55,607 bases of DNA, taken from the NCBI GenBank assembly GCA_047971485.1, contig JBKDZR010000138.1, positions 1 through 55,607 of the forward strand, read 5' to 3'. Below, piece by piece: positions 35,850-45,336 of the stretch. The notes beneath the pieces are model-generated. The model saw only the letters and a program-made list of their open reading frames with translations, was not told where the DNA came from and searched no databases. This DNA comes from JBKDZR01 sp047971485. GTDB taxonomy: Bacteria > Pseudomonadota > Alphaproteobacteria > Rhodobacterales > Rhodobacteraceae. Both the position numbers and the translations under genes were made by a program. The first letter of the stretch is position 1; each line of letters begins with the position of its first letter.

Positions 35850-36010
35850 TTGTGTTTGGTGAATTCCCTTTGGTATCATGATCTTGTGCTGGTCGCGCCG
35901 CTTCACGCGGAGTCACGGGCGCGAAATTAGGTCAAACGTGGCTTGATCTCGGGACTCGGGGGCTTTTAGCCTAGCACCTTGTAAGAAGCAGCTGTCATCC
36001 GGAGACACAT

Positions 36011-37915
36011 ATGACGCCCAGTCTGGACGCGATCGACCCGATCCTGGCGCGGCGCAGGGCCCGTGGGATCGTCGCGGTGGGGATCGTGGCGGCCACGGCC
36101 CTTTTTGCGACCCCTCAGGCCATGGCTCAGGGTGGGACTGTCACCTCACACGGGATTTCGACCTTCGGGGATCTCCGGTATCCGGCGGATTTCGCCCATC
36201 TCGACTATGTGAATCCCGATGCGCCGAAGGGGGGCGAGATTTCGATCTGGGCCTCTGGGGCCTTCGACAGCATGAACCCCTACACCCAAAAGGGCCGTGC
36301 GGCGGGCCTGTCCTCGGTGTTCTTCGAATCGATGATGACCGGCGCCGCCGATGAGATTGACACGCTCTATTGCCTGTTGTGCGAAAGCCTGACCTATCCC
36401 GGCGATCGCAGTGAGGTGGTCTTTACCCTGCGCGAGGGAATCACCTTTTCCGATGGCACGCCGATGACGGCCGAGGATGTGGTGTTCAGTTATGAATTGC
36501 TGCGCGACAAGGGCCTGCCTAGCTATCGCGCGCAGTTGCAGCGCAAGGTTGAGACCGCCGAGGCGTTGGATGACCGCACGGTGCGCTATGTGTTCAAGAC
36601 CGATCTGCCCACCCGGGATCTGATCCGCGATGTTGGCGGGTTGCCGGTGTTCTCCAAGCGGTTCTACTTGGAAAACGATCGTGATTTCGAGGAAAGCACC
36701 CTGGAACCGTTGCTGGGATCGGGCCCTTATGTGCTGGGGCGCATGGATGTGGGGCAGACGGTGGTCTATGATCGGGATCGCGATTACTGGGGGGCGGATC
36801 TGCCGATCAACCGTGGGCGCAACAATTTCGATTCAATCCGCATTGAATATTACGCGGATTACAATTCCGCCTTCGAAGGCTTCAAGGCCGGCACCTACAC
36901 GTTCCGCAATGAGGCCAGTTCGATCTTCTGGGCGACGGGCTATGATTTTCCGGCTGTCGTCAGCGGGGTGGTCAAGCAGGCTGAGTTGCCCAATGGCAAC
37001 AAGGCAACCAACCAGGCCTGGGTGTTCAACCTGCGGCGCGAGGCGTTCCAGGATCCCCGGGTGCGCGAAGCCATCGGGATGATGTTCAATTTCGAATGGT
37101 CGAATCAACCGCTGTTTTATGGGCTTTATGACCGGGTAAACAGTTTCTGGGACAATTCCTATCTGGAGGCTTCGGGCCTGCCCGGCGATGCGGAAATGGC
37201 GATCCTGGAACCGCTGGTTGATGAGGGGTTGCTGGATCCGCGTGTCCTGACCGAGCCACCTTACGGCCCGCCGGTTTCGGGCGCGCGTCAGTTGGACCGG
37301 GCGAACCTGCGGGCGGCCTCGGATCTGCTGGATGCGGCCGGCTGGCTGGTTGGCGATGACGGGATGCGCCGCAAGGACGGGCAGGTGCTGAGCGTCGAGT
37401 TTCTCAATGACAGCCAGACCTTCGACCGGATCATCAACCCCTTTGTCGAGAACCTCAAGCGGCTGGGGGTGGATGCCCGTCATACGCGCGTCGACAATGC
37501 CCAGCTGGAAAGCCGGGAACGTCCGCCCAGCTATGATTTCGACATCACCAACGCCTTTCTGGCCACCAGCTACATCCCGGGCACGGAGCTGCGCCAGTTC
37601 TTTGGCGCGGAAACCGCCGATGTGGATGTGTTCAACAAGATGGGCCTGAAAAGCGAGGCGGTGGACCGGCTGATTGATGTGGTGCTGGATGCCGACACCC
37701 AGGAAGAACTGGATGTGTCGGTCAAGGCGCTGGACCGGGCGCTGCGCTCGATCAAGTTCTGGATCCCGCAATGGAACAAGAACGTCCACACGGTGGCCTA
37801 TTACGACATGTACGAACACCCGGAAACGTTGCCCCCCTACGCCTTGGGTGAGCTGGATTTCTGGTGGTACAACGCGGAAAAGGCGGCGGATCTGAAAGCC
37901 AAAGGGGCGTTCTGA
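36011..37915 (+). CDS. yejA: Peptide ABC transporter substrate-binding protein YejA
   Basis: A 634-residue family 5 solute-binding protein of the YejA type, which brings oligopeptides or microcin C-like and peptidoglycan peptides to YejBE. The signal peptide ends around TPQAMAQ (residues about 20-40). The mature part opens with HGISTFGDLRYPADFAHLDYVNPDAPKGG (split motif of YejA) and contains SGPYVLGRMDVGQTVVYDRDRDYWG. The ATG at 36011 has GGAGA 7 bases upstream. It begins a tight four-gene operon. Confidence 0.95.
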   Translation: MTPSLDAIDPILARRRARGIVAVGIVAATALFATPQAMAQGGTVTSHGISTFGDLRYPADFAHLDYVNPDAPKGGEISIWASGAFDSMNPYTQKGRAAGLSSVFFESMMTGAADEIDTLYCLLCESLTYPGDRSEVVFTLREGITFSDGTPMTAEDVVFSYELLRDKGLPSYRAQLQRKVETAEALDDRTVRYVFKTDLPTRDLIRDVGGLPVFSKRFYLENDRDFEESTLEPLLGSGPYVLGRMDVGQTVVYDRDRDYWGADLPINRGRNNFDSIRIEYYADYNSAFEGFKAGTYTFRNEASSIFWATGYDFPAVVSGVVKQAELPNGNKATNQAWVFNLRREAFQDPRVREAIGMMFNFEWSNQPLFYGLYDRVNSFWDNSYLEASGLPGDAEMAILEPLVDEGLLDPRVLTEPPYGPPVSGARQLDRANLRAASDLLDAAGWLVGDDGMRRKDGQVLSVEFLNDSQTFDRIINPFVENLKRLGVDARHTRVDNAQLESRERPPSYDFDITNAFLATSYIPGTELRQFFGAETADVDVFNKMGLKSEAVDRLIDVVLDADTQEELDVSVKALDRALRSIKFWIPQWNKNVHTVAYYDMYEHPETLPPYALGELDFWWYNAEKAADLKAKGAF

Positions 37916-37919
37916 GCCG

Positions 37920-39008
37920 ATGGGCGCCTATATCCTCCGCCGGGTGCTGCTGATCATCCCGACGCTGATCGGCATCATGCTGATCAACTTTGCCATGGTG
38001 CAATTCGTCCCCGGCGGCCCGATCGAGCAGATCATCGCCAATCTCGAAGGATCGGGCGATGTGTTCCAGACCATCGGCGGGGGCGGCGATGCCGGCAGCG
38101 GGGGCGGCCAGATGGGCGGTGACGACCGCTATATGGGGGCGCGCGGTCTGCCGCCGGAATTCATCGCCGATCTGGAACGTCAGTTCGGTTTTGACAAGCC
38201 GCCCTGGCAGCGGTTCCTGCAGATGATGTGGGATTATGCGCGCTTCGATTTCGGCGAAAGCTATTTCCGCTCAATTTCCGTGGTTGATCTGGTGGTGGAA
38301 AAGCTGCCCGTCTCGATTTCGTTGGGCCTGTGGTCCACCCTGATCGCCTATCTGATCTCGATCCCGCTGGGTATCCGCAAGGCGGTGAAGGACGGCTCGC
38401 GCTTTGATACCTGGACCTCGGGGGCGATCATCGTCGGCTATGCCATCCCGGGGTTCCTGTTCGCCATCCTGCTGCTGGTGCTGTTCGCCGGCGGATCCTA
38501 TTTCAAGTGGTTCCCCCTGCGCGGCCTGACATCGGATGGCTGGGAAGACCTGAGCCTGCTGGCCAAGGTGGCCGATTATTTCTGGCACATCGCGCTGCCG
38601 GTGCTGGCCTCGACGATCTCGGCCTTTGCCACCCTGACGCTGCTGACCAAGAACAGCTTTCTCGAAGAGATCAAGAAACAGTATGTCATGACCGCCAAGG
38701 CCAAGGGGCTGACCGAGGGCCGGGTGCTTTATGGCCATGTGTTCCGCAATGCCATGCTGATCGTCATTGCCGGGTTTCCGGCGGTGTTTGTCTCGGTTTT
38801 CTTTGGTGGTTCGCTGATCATTGAGACGATCTTTTCGCTGGATGGGCTGGGCCGACTGGGCTTTGAGGCGGCGGTCAGCCGGGATTATCCGGTGATCTTC
38901 GGCACGCTTTATGTCTTTGGGCTGATCGGGTTGGGCATGGGGCTGGTGTCGGATCTGATGTATGTCTGGATTGACCCCAGGATCGATTTCGAGACACGGG
39001 AGACCTGA
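37920..39008 (+). CDS. yejB: Peptide ABC transporter permease YejB
   Basis: A 362-residue inner-membrane permease. The first helix is ILRRVLLIIPTLIGIMLINF; a Gly-rich insertion (GGGGDAGSGGGQMGG) lies in the first periplasmic loop, as in other YejB proteins. The ABC permease motif near the coupling helix is KQYVMTAKAKGLTEGRVLYGH followed by VFRNAMLIVIAG. It starts 4 bases after the yejA stop. Confidence 0.96.
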   Translation: MGAYILRRVLLIIPTLIGIMLINFAMVQFVPGGPIEQIIANLEGSGDVFQTIGGGGDAGSGGGQMGGDDRYMGARGLPPEFIADLERQFGFDKPPWQRFLQMMWDYARFDFGESYFRSISVVDLVVEKLPVSISLGLWSTLIAYLISIPLGIRKAVKDGSRFDTWTSGAIIVGYAIPGFLFAILLLVLFAGGSYFKWFPLRGLTSDGWEDLSLLAKVADYFWHIALPVLASTISAFATLTLLTKNSFLEEIKKQYVMTAKAKGLTEGRVLYGHVFRNAMLIVIAGFPAVFVSVFFGGSLIIETIFSLDGLGRLGFEAAVSRDYPVIFGTLYVFGLIGLGMGLVSDLMYVWIDPRIDFETRET

Positions 39009-39009
39009 G

Positions 39010-40152
39010 ATGGCCAGTGTCGATCCCAAGGCCGCCCCGCGTGGTTTCCTGTCGCCACTGAACCGGCGGCGCTGGCGGAACTTCAGGGCCAATGGGCGGG
39101 CCTATTGGTCGCTGCTGATCTTCTCGGTGCTGTTCGGCCTGTCGCTGTTTGCGGAATTCATCGCCAACGACAAGCCGATCCTGGTCAGCTATCATGGGGA
39201 ACTGTACACTCCGATTTTTCGCTTTTACCCGGAAACCCGCTTTGGCGGCGATTTCCAGACCGAGGCGGTTTACCGCGACATTGAGGTGAAATGCCTGATC
39301 ATCTCGGGCGGGCAAGAGGCTTGCTGGGATGATCCCGAGGGCGTGATCGCCGAGGTGCACGAGACCGGCCAGCTTGGCGGGCAGGCGGTGGACAAGGGCT
39401 GGATGCTCTGGCCGCCGATCCCCTACAGCTACACCACGATCAACGACATTCAGGGCACTGCGCCCTCGGCGCCCGATGGCGATCACTGGCTGGGCACGGA
39501 TGATACGGCCCGTGATGTCGCGGCGCGGGTGATCTATGGGTTCCGCCTGTCGGTGCTGTTCGCGCTGGTGGTGACGGCGCTGACATCCATCATCGGGATC
39601 ACGGCCGGCGCGGTGCAGGGCTATTTCGGCGGCTGGGTCGACCTGATCTTTCAGCGGATCATCGAGCTGTGGGGATCAACCCCCAGTCTCTATATCATCA
39701 TCATCGTTGCCGCGATTTTCCAGATGGGGTTCTGGTTGCTGGTCTTTCTGATGGTGCTGTTCGGCTGGACCGCGCTGGTTGGTGTGGTGCGGGCGGAATT
39801 CCTGCGGGCGCGGAACTTTGAATATGTCCGTGCGGCCCGGGCGCTTGGTGTCGGCAATGCGGTGATCATGTTCCGCCATGTCCTGCCCAACGCCATGGTG
39901 GCCACGCTGACCATGCTGCCTTTTGTGATCACAGGCACGCTGGGATCGCTGGCGGCGCTGGATTTTCTGGGCTTCGGGCTGCCCTCATCGGCGCCCAGCC
40001 TGGGGGAGTTGACGCTTCAGGCCAAGCAGAACCTGCAGGCGCCGTGGTTGGGCTTCACCGCGTTCTTCACTTTCGCGATCATGCTGTCGCTGCTGGTGTT
40101 CATCTTCGAAGGGGTGCGCGACGCTTTTGACCCCAGAAAGACCTTCGCATGA
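39010..40152 (+). CDS. yejE: Peptide ABC transporter permease YejE
   Basis: A 380-residue permease. After a basic N-tail (LSPLNRRRWRNFRANGRAYW) comes helix 1, then a long periplasmic loop with SYHGELYTPIFRFYPET, typical of YejE, and the coupling motif FEYVRAARALGVGNAVIMFRH. ATG at 39010 follows the yejB stop by a single base; an ATG further upstream at 38962 overlaps yejB and lacks homology. Confidence 0.96.
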   Translation: MASVDPKAAPRGFLSPLNRRRWRNFRANGRAYWSLLIFSVLFGLSLFAEFIANDKPILVSYHGELYTPIFRFYPETRFGGDFQTEAVYRDIEVKCLIISGGQEACWDDPEGVIAEVHETGQLGGQAVDKGWMLWPPIPYSYTTINDIQGTAPSAPDGDHWLGTDDTARDVAARVIYGFRLSVLFALVVTALTSIIGITAGAVQGYFGGWVDLIFQRIIELWGSTPSLYIIIIVAAIFQMGFWLLVFLMVLFGWTALVGVVRAEFLRARNFEYVRAARALGVGNAVIMFRHVLPNAMVATLTMLPFVITGTLGSLAALDFLGFGLPSSAPSLGELTLQAKQNLQAPWLGFTAFFTFAIMLSLLVFIFEGVRDAFDPRKTFA

Positions 40153-41768
40153 GCCTGCTGGACGTTCGGGATCTGCGCATCGGTTTTCGCCAGGATGGCA
40201 AGCTGTCCGAGGCGGTGCGCGGCGTGTCCTTCACCGTCGAAAAGGGCGAAACCGTGGCGCTGGTCGGCGAATCGGGGTCCGGCAAGTCGGTGACGGCCCT
40301 GTCCAGCGTGGCCCTGTTGTCCGATAGTGCCGAGATCACGGGCTCGATCACCTATGCCGGGCGGCAGATGATCGGCGCCCCCGAGGCCGATCTGCGCAAG
40401 GTGCGCGGCAATGACATCAGCTTCATCTTCCAGGAGCCGATGACCAGCCTGAACCCCCTGCACACGCTGGAAAAGCAGATCGGCGAAAGCCTGCGTTTGC
40501 ATCAGGGGCTCAGCGGCGATGCGGCCCGGGCGCGGATCATCGAGTTGCTGGAAAAGGTCGGGATCCACGACCCGGAAAGCCGGTTGTCGGCCTATCCCCA
40601 TCAACTGTCGGGCGGTCAGCGTCAGCGGGTGATGATTGCCATGGCGCTGGCCAATGGCCCGGATCTGCTGATTGCGGATGAGCCGACGACAGCGCTGGAC
40701 GTGACCATTCAGGCGCAGATCCTTGAACTGCTGATGGCGTTGAAGCGCGATGAGGGGATGAGCCTGCTGTTCATCACCCATGATCTGGGCGTTGTGCGGC
40801 GTTTCGCAGATCGGGTGTGCGTGATGAAGGGCGGCGAGATCGTCGAAAGCGGGCCGACCGCGGCGATCTTTGCCGATCCTCAGCATCCCTACACCCGTGC
40901 CCTTCTGGCCGCTGAACCCAAGGGCCGCCCCGATCCGGTGCCCGAGGGCGCGCAAGAGGTGGTGTCCTGTGATAAGCTGCGGGTCTGGTTTCCGATCACC
41001 GCCGGGTTCCTGCGCCGTACTGTGGGCCATGTGAAGGCGGTGAATGCCGCGACGCTTTCGGTGCGGCAGGGGGAAACCCTGGGGATCGTGGGCGAAAGCG
41101 GGTCGGGCAAGACGACGCTGGCCCTGGCCCTGATGCGGCTGTTGTCTTCGGAGGGGCCGATCACCTTCATGGGGCGCGACATTCACCGGCTGAAGACGCG
41201 CCAGTTGCGCCCGCTGCGCCGGGATATGCAGATCGTCTTTCAGGATCCCTACGGGTCGCTCAGCCCGCGGATGAACATCGGCCAGATCATCGCCGAGGGC
41301 CTGGGCGTGCACGGCGCGGAACCGGGCAAGGACAAGCACCAGGCGGTCACCGATATCTTGACCGAGGTGGGGCTGGACCCGGCCATGATGCACCGCTATC
41401 CGCATGAGTTTTCCGGCGGTCAACGCCAACGGATCGCCATCGCCCGGGCCATGGTATTGCGCCCCAAACTGGTGGTTCTGGATGAACCGACCAGTGCGCT
41501 GGACATGACGGTGCAGGTGCAGATCGTTGATCTTCTGCGCGAATTGCAGGCCCGCCATGGGCTGGCTTACCTGTTCATCAGCCACGATCTGCGGGTGGTG
41601 CGGGCCCTCAGCCACAAGGTGGTGGTTATGAAGCAGGGCGATATCGTCGAGGCGGGCGAGGGCGCGCAGGTTTTCGATGCCCCCCGGGCCGACTATACCC
41701 GCGCGCTGTTGCAGGCCGCCTTCAACCCGGCGCCCAGAGCGGCGGGGGCCGTGGTGGCGCCAGGGTGA
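40149..41768 (+). CDS. yejF: Peptide ABC transporter ATPase YejF (two nucleotide-binding domains)
   Basis: A 539-residue fused double ATPase. Domain 1 has Walker A GESGSGKSV and signature LSGGQRQRVMIAMAL; domain 2 has GESGSGKTT and FSGGQRQRIAIARAM. Each is followed by an oligopeptide-transporter C-terminal segment (HPYTRALLAAEP and DYTRALLQAAF). The start overlaps the yejE stop by 4 bases (ATGA). With YejABE it forms the whole importer. Confidence 0.96.
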   Translation: MSLLDVRDLRIGFRQDGKLSEAVRGVSFTVEKGETVALVGESGSGKSVTALSSVALLSDSAEITGSITYAGRQMIGAPEADLRKVRGNDISFIFQEPMTSLNPLHTLEKQIGESLRLHQGLSGDAARARIIELLEKVGIHDPESRLSAYPHQLSGGQRQRVMIAMALANGPDLLIADEPTTALDVTIQAQILELLMALKRDEGMSLLFITHDLGVVRRFADRVCVMKGGEIVESGPTAAIFADPQHPYTRALLAAEPKGRPDPVPEGAQEVVSCDKLRVWFPITAGFLRRTVGHVKAVNAATLSVRQGETLGIVGESGSGKTTLALALMRLLSSEGPITFMGRDIHRLKTRQLRPLRRDMQIVFQDPYGSLSPRMNIGQIIAEGLGVHGAEPGKDKHQAVTDILTEVGLDPAMMHRYPHEFSGGQRQRIAIARAMVLRPKLVVLDEPTSALDMTVQVQIVDLLRELQARHGLAYLFISHDLRVVRALSHKVVVMKQGDIVEAGEGAQVFDAPRADYTRALLQAAFNPAPRAAGAVVAPG

Positions 41769-41783
41769 TGGCGCCAGGATGAC

Positions 41784-41804
41784 GGGGCCGGCGTGGCCAG
41801 CCCC
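41784..41804. terminator. hairpin between convergent yejF and usp
   Basis: Stem of nine positions GGGGCCGGC/GCCAGCCCC with one C-A mismatch and loop GTG, 15 bases after yejF. No T-run on either side. Confidence 0.4.
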
Positions 41805-41813
41805 GGCGCCGCG

Positions 41814-42653
41814 TTAATGCGACAGCAGAACCGGCAGGCCGATCCCCCCCAGCAGATCCCGGGTCGCGCCGCCCAAGATTGCCTGGCGAAAGCGCGAATG
41901 CCCGTAGGCGCCGGCGACGATCAGGCTGGCATCCACATCCTTGGCATGATCGCTCAGAACCTGGGCAATGCTGGGATGGGTCTTGGGCAAAAGCGCCACC
42001 TCGGCCTTCACCCCATGCCGATCCAGCATTGTCGACAGCGACCGGCCCGGCCCGGCCTGATCGGCATCGCGTTCCAGCGGGTCGATAATGGCGATATGGC
42101 AGCGCTCGGCCGCCCGGAGCAGCGGCAGCGCGGCACGCACGGCGGCCATCGCCTCGGCGCCGTCGTTCCAGCCGATGACAATGCGCTTGCCGAAGTCCTG
42201 GGGCAATCCAGTTTCGGGCATGACCAGAACCGGGGCATGCCCGCCAAACAGCGCGGCCTCAAGGATCAGTTCGTCGCGGGGCAGGGCCTCGCCGACATAG
42301 GGGGCGGGCAGCACCACGAGGTCGGAAAACCGCGTGGTGCGAGCGACGACATCGTGCAGCGCGCCGAACTGGGCAACAACTCCATTCACATCGTTCAGCA
42401 CCTGTTCGCGGTCCACCGCCTCTTTGGCGCTGCGGGCCAGTTCCTGTGCCAGATCGCGGGCGACATCCAGGCTGGGCTGGGGCACGATGGCCTCGCCCCC
42501 GGCGAAGAAATAGCCCATCTGCACCTCGTCCACGCCCAGGGCGAGAAGTTCGAGATGCGCATCCAGCCTGCGCGCCAGATCCGCCGCCGAGGCAACCTGC
42601 CCCGCCACTGCTTTCGGATCCGCCAGGATGGTCGTTACCGTTCCGAAACCCAT
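41814..42653 (-). CDS. Universal stress protein with two Usp domains
   Basis: A 279-residue cytoplasmic protein. The first Usp domain spans about 1-135 and the second about 150-279, the latter with the ATP-binding pattern VAGAYGHSRFRQAILGGATRDLL (G-2x-G-9x-G-S/T style). ATG at 42653 has GGGAG upstream at a good distance; the longer frame into the promoter is not used. A putative Fnr box lies 56 bases upstream. In Rhodobacterales such Usp genes often sit by the cbb3 oxidase and fnrL genes and respond to low oxygen, which fits the ccoI neighbour. Confidence 0.88.
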   Translation of the reverse strand: MGFGTVTTILADPKAVAGQVASAADLARRLDAHLELLALGVDEVQMGYFFAGGEAIVPQPSLDVARDLAQELARSAKEAVDREQVLNDVNGVVAQFGALHDVVARTTRFSDLVVLPAPYVGEALPRDELILEAALFGGHAPVLVMPETGLPQDFGKRIVIGWNDGAEAMAAVRAALPLLRAAERCHIAIIDPLERDADQAGPGRSLSTMLDRHGVKAEVALLPKTHPSIAQVLSDHAKDVDASLIVAGAYGHSRFRQAILGGATRDLLGGIGLPVLLSH

Positions 42654-42708
42654 TGTCTTTACTCCCAGCTGAGTGCCTCCAGCCTCCATCGTTCCGACCG
42701 GGGATGTG

Positions 42709-42722
42709 ATGACATAGATCAA
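42709..42722. promoter_or_regulatory. Fnr/FnrL-type box
   Basis: On the minus strand TTGATCTATGTCAT matches TTGAT-N4-(A/G)TCAA at all but the last base. It lies 56 bases upstream of the usp start and about 280 bases before ccoI, a position suitable for activation of usp at low oxygen. The stretch 42654-43001 around it has no gene. Confidence 0.5.
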
Positions 42723-43001
42723 GCCAACCCATGGGGCCGTCGCATAGAAACCGGTTGAACAGCAGAGTAGCAGCCGGATGGGGTAATCGGCCACCTGAAT
42801 CGTCGGTTCCCGGGCGTGCGGTGGGCGATTAGACAGGGGGTGTCCCGGGGGCTATCATCCCAGCGGCGGGCCCGACTGGGCCGGGGGCCGGAAGGAAGGG
42901 CGACAAATGGGCAGACTGACCGGGATTGGGGCCGGATGCACGGCTGCATTGCGCACCAGGCTGGCGCTGATTCCGGGGCGCGGCCCAAGGGGGGTCTGGC
43001 A

Positions 43002-45221
43002 GTGACGATGGCCGAGGATATGGGCCGGCCCTCACCGGTGGCTTGCGGGGCCTGCGTGGTGGGGCTTCCGCCCGCCTCCGCGTCTGCCGCCCCCCTGTCC
43101 GAGGCCCGGCTGGTCCTGTCGGTGCCGGGCATCCACTGCACGGCCTGTATCGCGACGGTGGAACGGGTTCTGACGGCTGTTCCGGGGGTTCATGGCGCGC
43201 GGGTAAACCTGACCCTGCGTCGGGCTTCGGTTGCGGCCGATCCGGGGGTGGGTGCCGATGATCTGATCACGGCGCTCGACCGATCCGGCTATGAGGCCCA
43301 TGAACTTGACCCTGGCACGATCGAGGCGACAGGAACCGATCAGGCCGGGCGCGATTTGCTGATGCGGGTCGGTGTCGCCGGGTTCGCCATGATGAACGTG
43401 ATGTTGCTGTCCGTCGCCGTCTGGTCAGGGGCCGAGAATGCGACGCGCGATTTGTTTCACTGGCTGTCGGCGGCCATCGCACTGCCGGCCATCGTCTTTT
43501 CCGGCCAGCCCTTTTTTCGCAGTGCCTGGGGGGCGCTGCGCGGGCGGCGGCTGAACATGGATGTGCCGATCGTTCTGGCGATCGTGCTGGCGGCGGGAAC
43601 CTCGCTTTACGAAACGGCCCATGGCGGGGCGCACGCCTATTTCGATGCCGCGATCACGCTGACCTTCTTTTTGCTGGCCGGGCGGTTTCTGGATCACCGG
43701 ACACGGGCGGTGGCGCGCTCGGCCGCAGCCGAACTGAGCGCGCTTGAGGTCCCCCGGGCGATCCGCCTGCAGGACGGGGTGCGTGAAACGGTGGCGGTGG
43801 CCGATCTGTCGGCGGGTGATCGGATTGTTGTGTTGCCCGGCGGACGGATGCCGGTGGATGGGATGATCGAGATCGGCGAGAGCGAACTGGACCGATCCGT
43901 TCTGTCGGGCGAAACCCTGCCGGTTCTGGCCCGCCCTGGGATGATGGTCAGCGCCGGCGAGGTGAACCTGACCGGTGTTCTGACGGTGCGGGCGACGGCG
44001 GTGGGGCGCGATACGTCGCTGCACGCGCTGGCCGATCTGGTCGCGGTGGCCGAAAGCGGGCGGGCGCAATATTCGTCCCTGGCTGACAAGGCGGCCAAGC
44101 TGTATGCGCCTGGGGTTCATATCCTGGCGCTTCTGTCCTTTGCAGGCTGGTTTGTCGCGACGCGGGACATGCGGACAGCGGTGAATATCGCAGCGGCGGT
44201 GCTGATCATTACCTGCCCGTGTGCATTGGGCTTGGCGGTGCCGGCTGTGACCACGGCGGCCTCTGGGCGTTTGTTCCGTCAGGGCTTGCTGTTGAAGAAC
44301 GCCACCGCGCTGGAACGGCTGGCAGAGGCGGATCTGGTGGTGTTCGACAAGACCGGGACGCTGACCTCCGGGCTGCAACTGGTGTCCGATCTGACCGAGA
44401 TGACCGCCGATGATCGCGCTGTGGCCCTGGCCTTGGCCGAGGCCTCGTCCCATCCCCTGTCGCGTGCCCTGGCCGAGGCCTTACGTGCCACAGGCGTAAA
44501 CGCGGCTGCGCTGAACGGGTTGGAGGAAATCCCGGGTTCCGGTGTGCGGGCGCGGTTGGGCGATGCCGAGATCCGCTTGGGGCGGGCGGATTGGACCGGG
44601 GCCACGGAGACAGAGGCAGACATGCCCTCGGCGGCAACCTGGCTGAAACTGGGCGATGGCCCGGCCCGCTGTTTCGCTTTTTCGGACCGGATCCGGCCGG
44701 GGGCCGCCGAAGCGGTGACCGGGCTGCGCACGCGGGGGCTGCGCGTGGTGCTGCTGTCGGGGGATGCCCCGGTCCCGGTGGCGGATCTGGCGGCCAAGTT
44801 GGGCATCGAGGAATGGCAGGCCCGGGTCAGCCCGGTGGACAAGGCCGACACCATTGCCGCGTTGACCGGGCAGGGGCATCGGGTGCTGATGGTCGGGGAC
44901 GGGTTGAATGATACGGCGGCCCTGGCGGCGGCCCATGTCTCGATTTCACCAGCGACGGCGCTGGATGCGGCGCGGGTGGCGTCGGATATCGTGCTGCTGG
45001 GCAATGATCTGTCGACCATCGTGCCAGCACGCGATGTAGCGATCCGGGCGGTGCGGCGTATTCGGGAAAATTTCCAAATCGCCACCTTCTACAATGTGCT
45101 GGCCGTGCCGCTGGCCGTGGCCGGGCTGGCCACCCCGCTGATTGCAGCGCTGGCTATGTCCAGCTCGTCGGTGACGGTATCGCTGAACGCGCTGCGGTTG
45201 GGGCGGGTGGGCAAGGGCTGA
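43002..45221 (+). CDS. ccoI: CcoI/FixI-type copper P1B-ATPase for cbb3 oxidase assembly
   Basis: A 739-residue heavy-metal P-type ATPase. The N-terminus has ACGAC and a metal-binding domain with CTAC at residues 46-49 (GIHCTACIATVERVL). The GFAMMNVMLLSVAVWSGA helix is diagnostic for the FixI/CcoI group rather than CopA. Further on are CPC in IITCPCALGLAVPAV, the phosphorylation motif DKTGT, SHPLSRAL and GDGLNDTAAL. The GTG at 43002 has AAGGGGGG 7 bases upstream; ATG at 43008 is an alternative. The usual partners ccoNOPQ, ccoG, ccoH and ccoS are not present on either side. Confidence 0.9.
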   Translation: MTMAEDMGRPSPVACGACVVGLPPASASAAPLSEARLVLSVPGIHCTACIATVERVLTAVPGVHGARVNLTLRRASVAADPGVGADDLITALDRSGYEAHELDPGTIEATGTDQAGRDLLMRVGVAGFAMMNVMLLSVAVWSGAENATRDLFHWLSAAIALPAIVFSGQPFFRSAWGALRGRRLNMDVPIVLAIVLAAGTSLYETAHGGAHAYFDAAITLTFFLLAGRFLDHRTRAVARSAAAELSALEVPRAIRLQDGVRETVAVADLSAGDRIVVLPGGRMPVDGMIEIGESELDRSVLSGETLPVLARPGMMVSAGEVNLTGVLTVRATAVGRDTSLHALADLVAVAESGRAQYSSLADKAAKLYAPGVHILALLSFAGWFVATRDMRTAVNIAAAVLIITCPCALGLAVPAVTTAASGRLFRQGLLLKNATALERLAEADLVVFDKTGTLTSGLQLVSDLTEMTADDRAVALALAEASSHPLSRALAEALRATGVNAAALNGLEEIPGSGVRARLGDAEIRLGRADWTGATETEADMPSAATWLKLGDGPARCFAFSDRIRPGAAEAVTGLRTRGLRVVLLSGDAPVPVADLAAKLGIEEWQARVSPVDKADTIAALTGQGHRVLMVGDGLNDTAALAAAHVSISPATALDAARVASDIVLLGNDLSTIVPARDVAIRAVRRIRENFQIATFYNVLAVPLAVAGLATPLIAALAMSSSSVTVSLNALRLGRVGKG

Positions 45222-45269
45222 TCTGCCGCCCGGTCCGCGTTGTGTCTTCCGGTATAGGGCATGATTTCT

Positions 45270-45312
45270 ACGCAAACGCCCGGGACGGTTTGACCATCCC
45301 GGGCGTTTGCGT
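45270..45312. terminator. perfect 16-bp inverted repeat between convergent ccoI and the carboxypeptidase gene
   Basis: ACGCAAACGCCCGGGA (45270-45285) is repeated exactly in reverse complement at 45297-45312 with an 11-base loop. It lies 48 bases after ccoI and 24 bases past the other gene's stop. A bidirectional terminator is the likeliest role, though no T-run follows. Confidence 0.6.
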
Positions 45313-45336
45313 TGATCGGCGCGGGGCCTGCGCGGC

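Noticed and set aside
42816..43001. N-terminal extension of ccoI from an upstream GTG
   Set aside because: No homology-like residues; the ribosome-binding site AAGGGGGG fits the start at 43002 or 43008.
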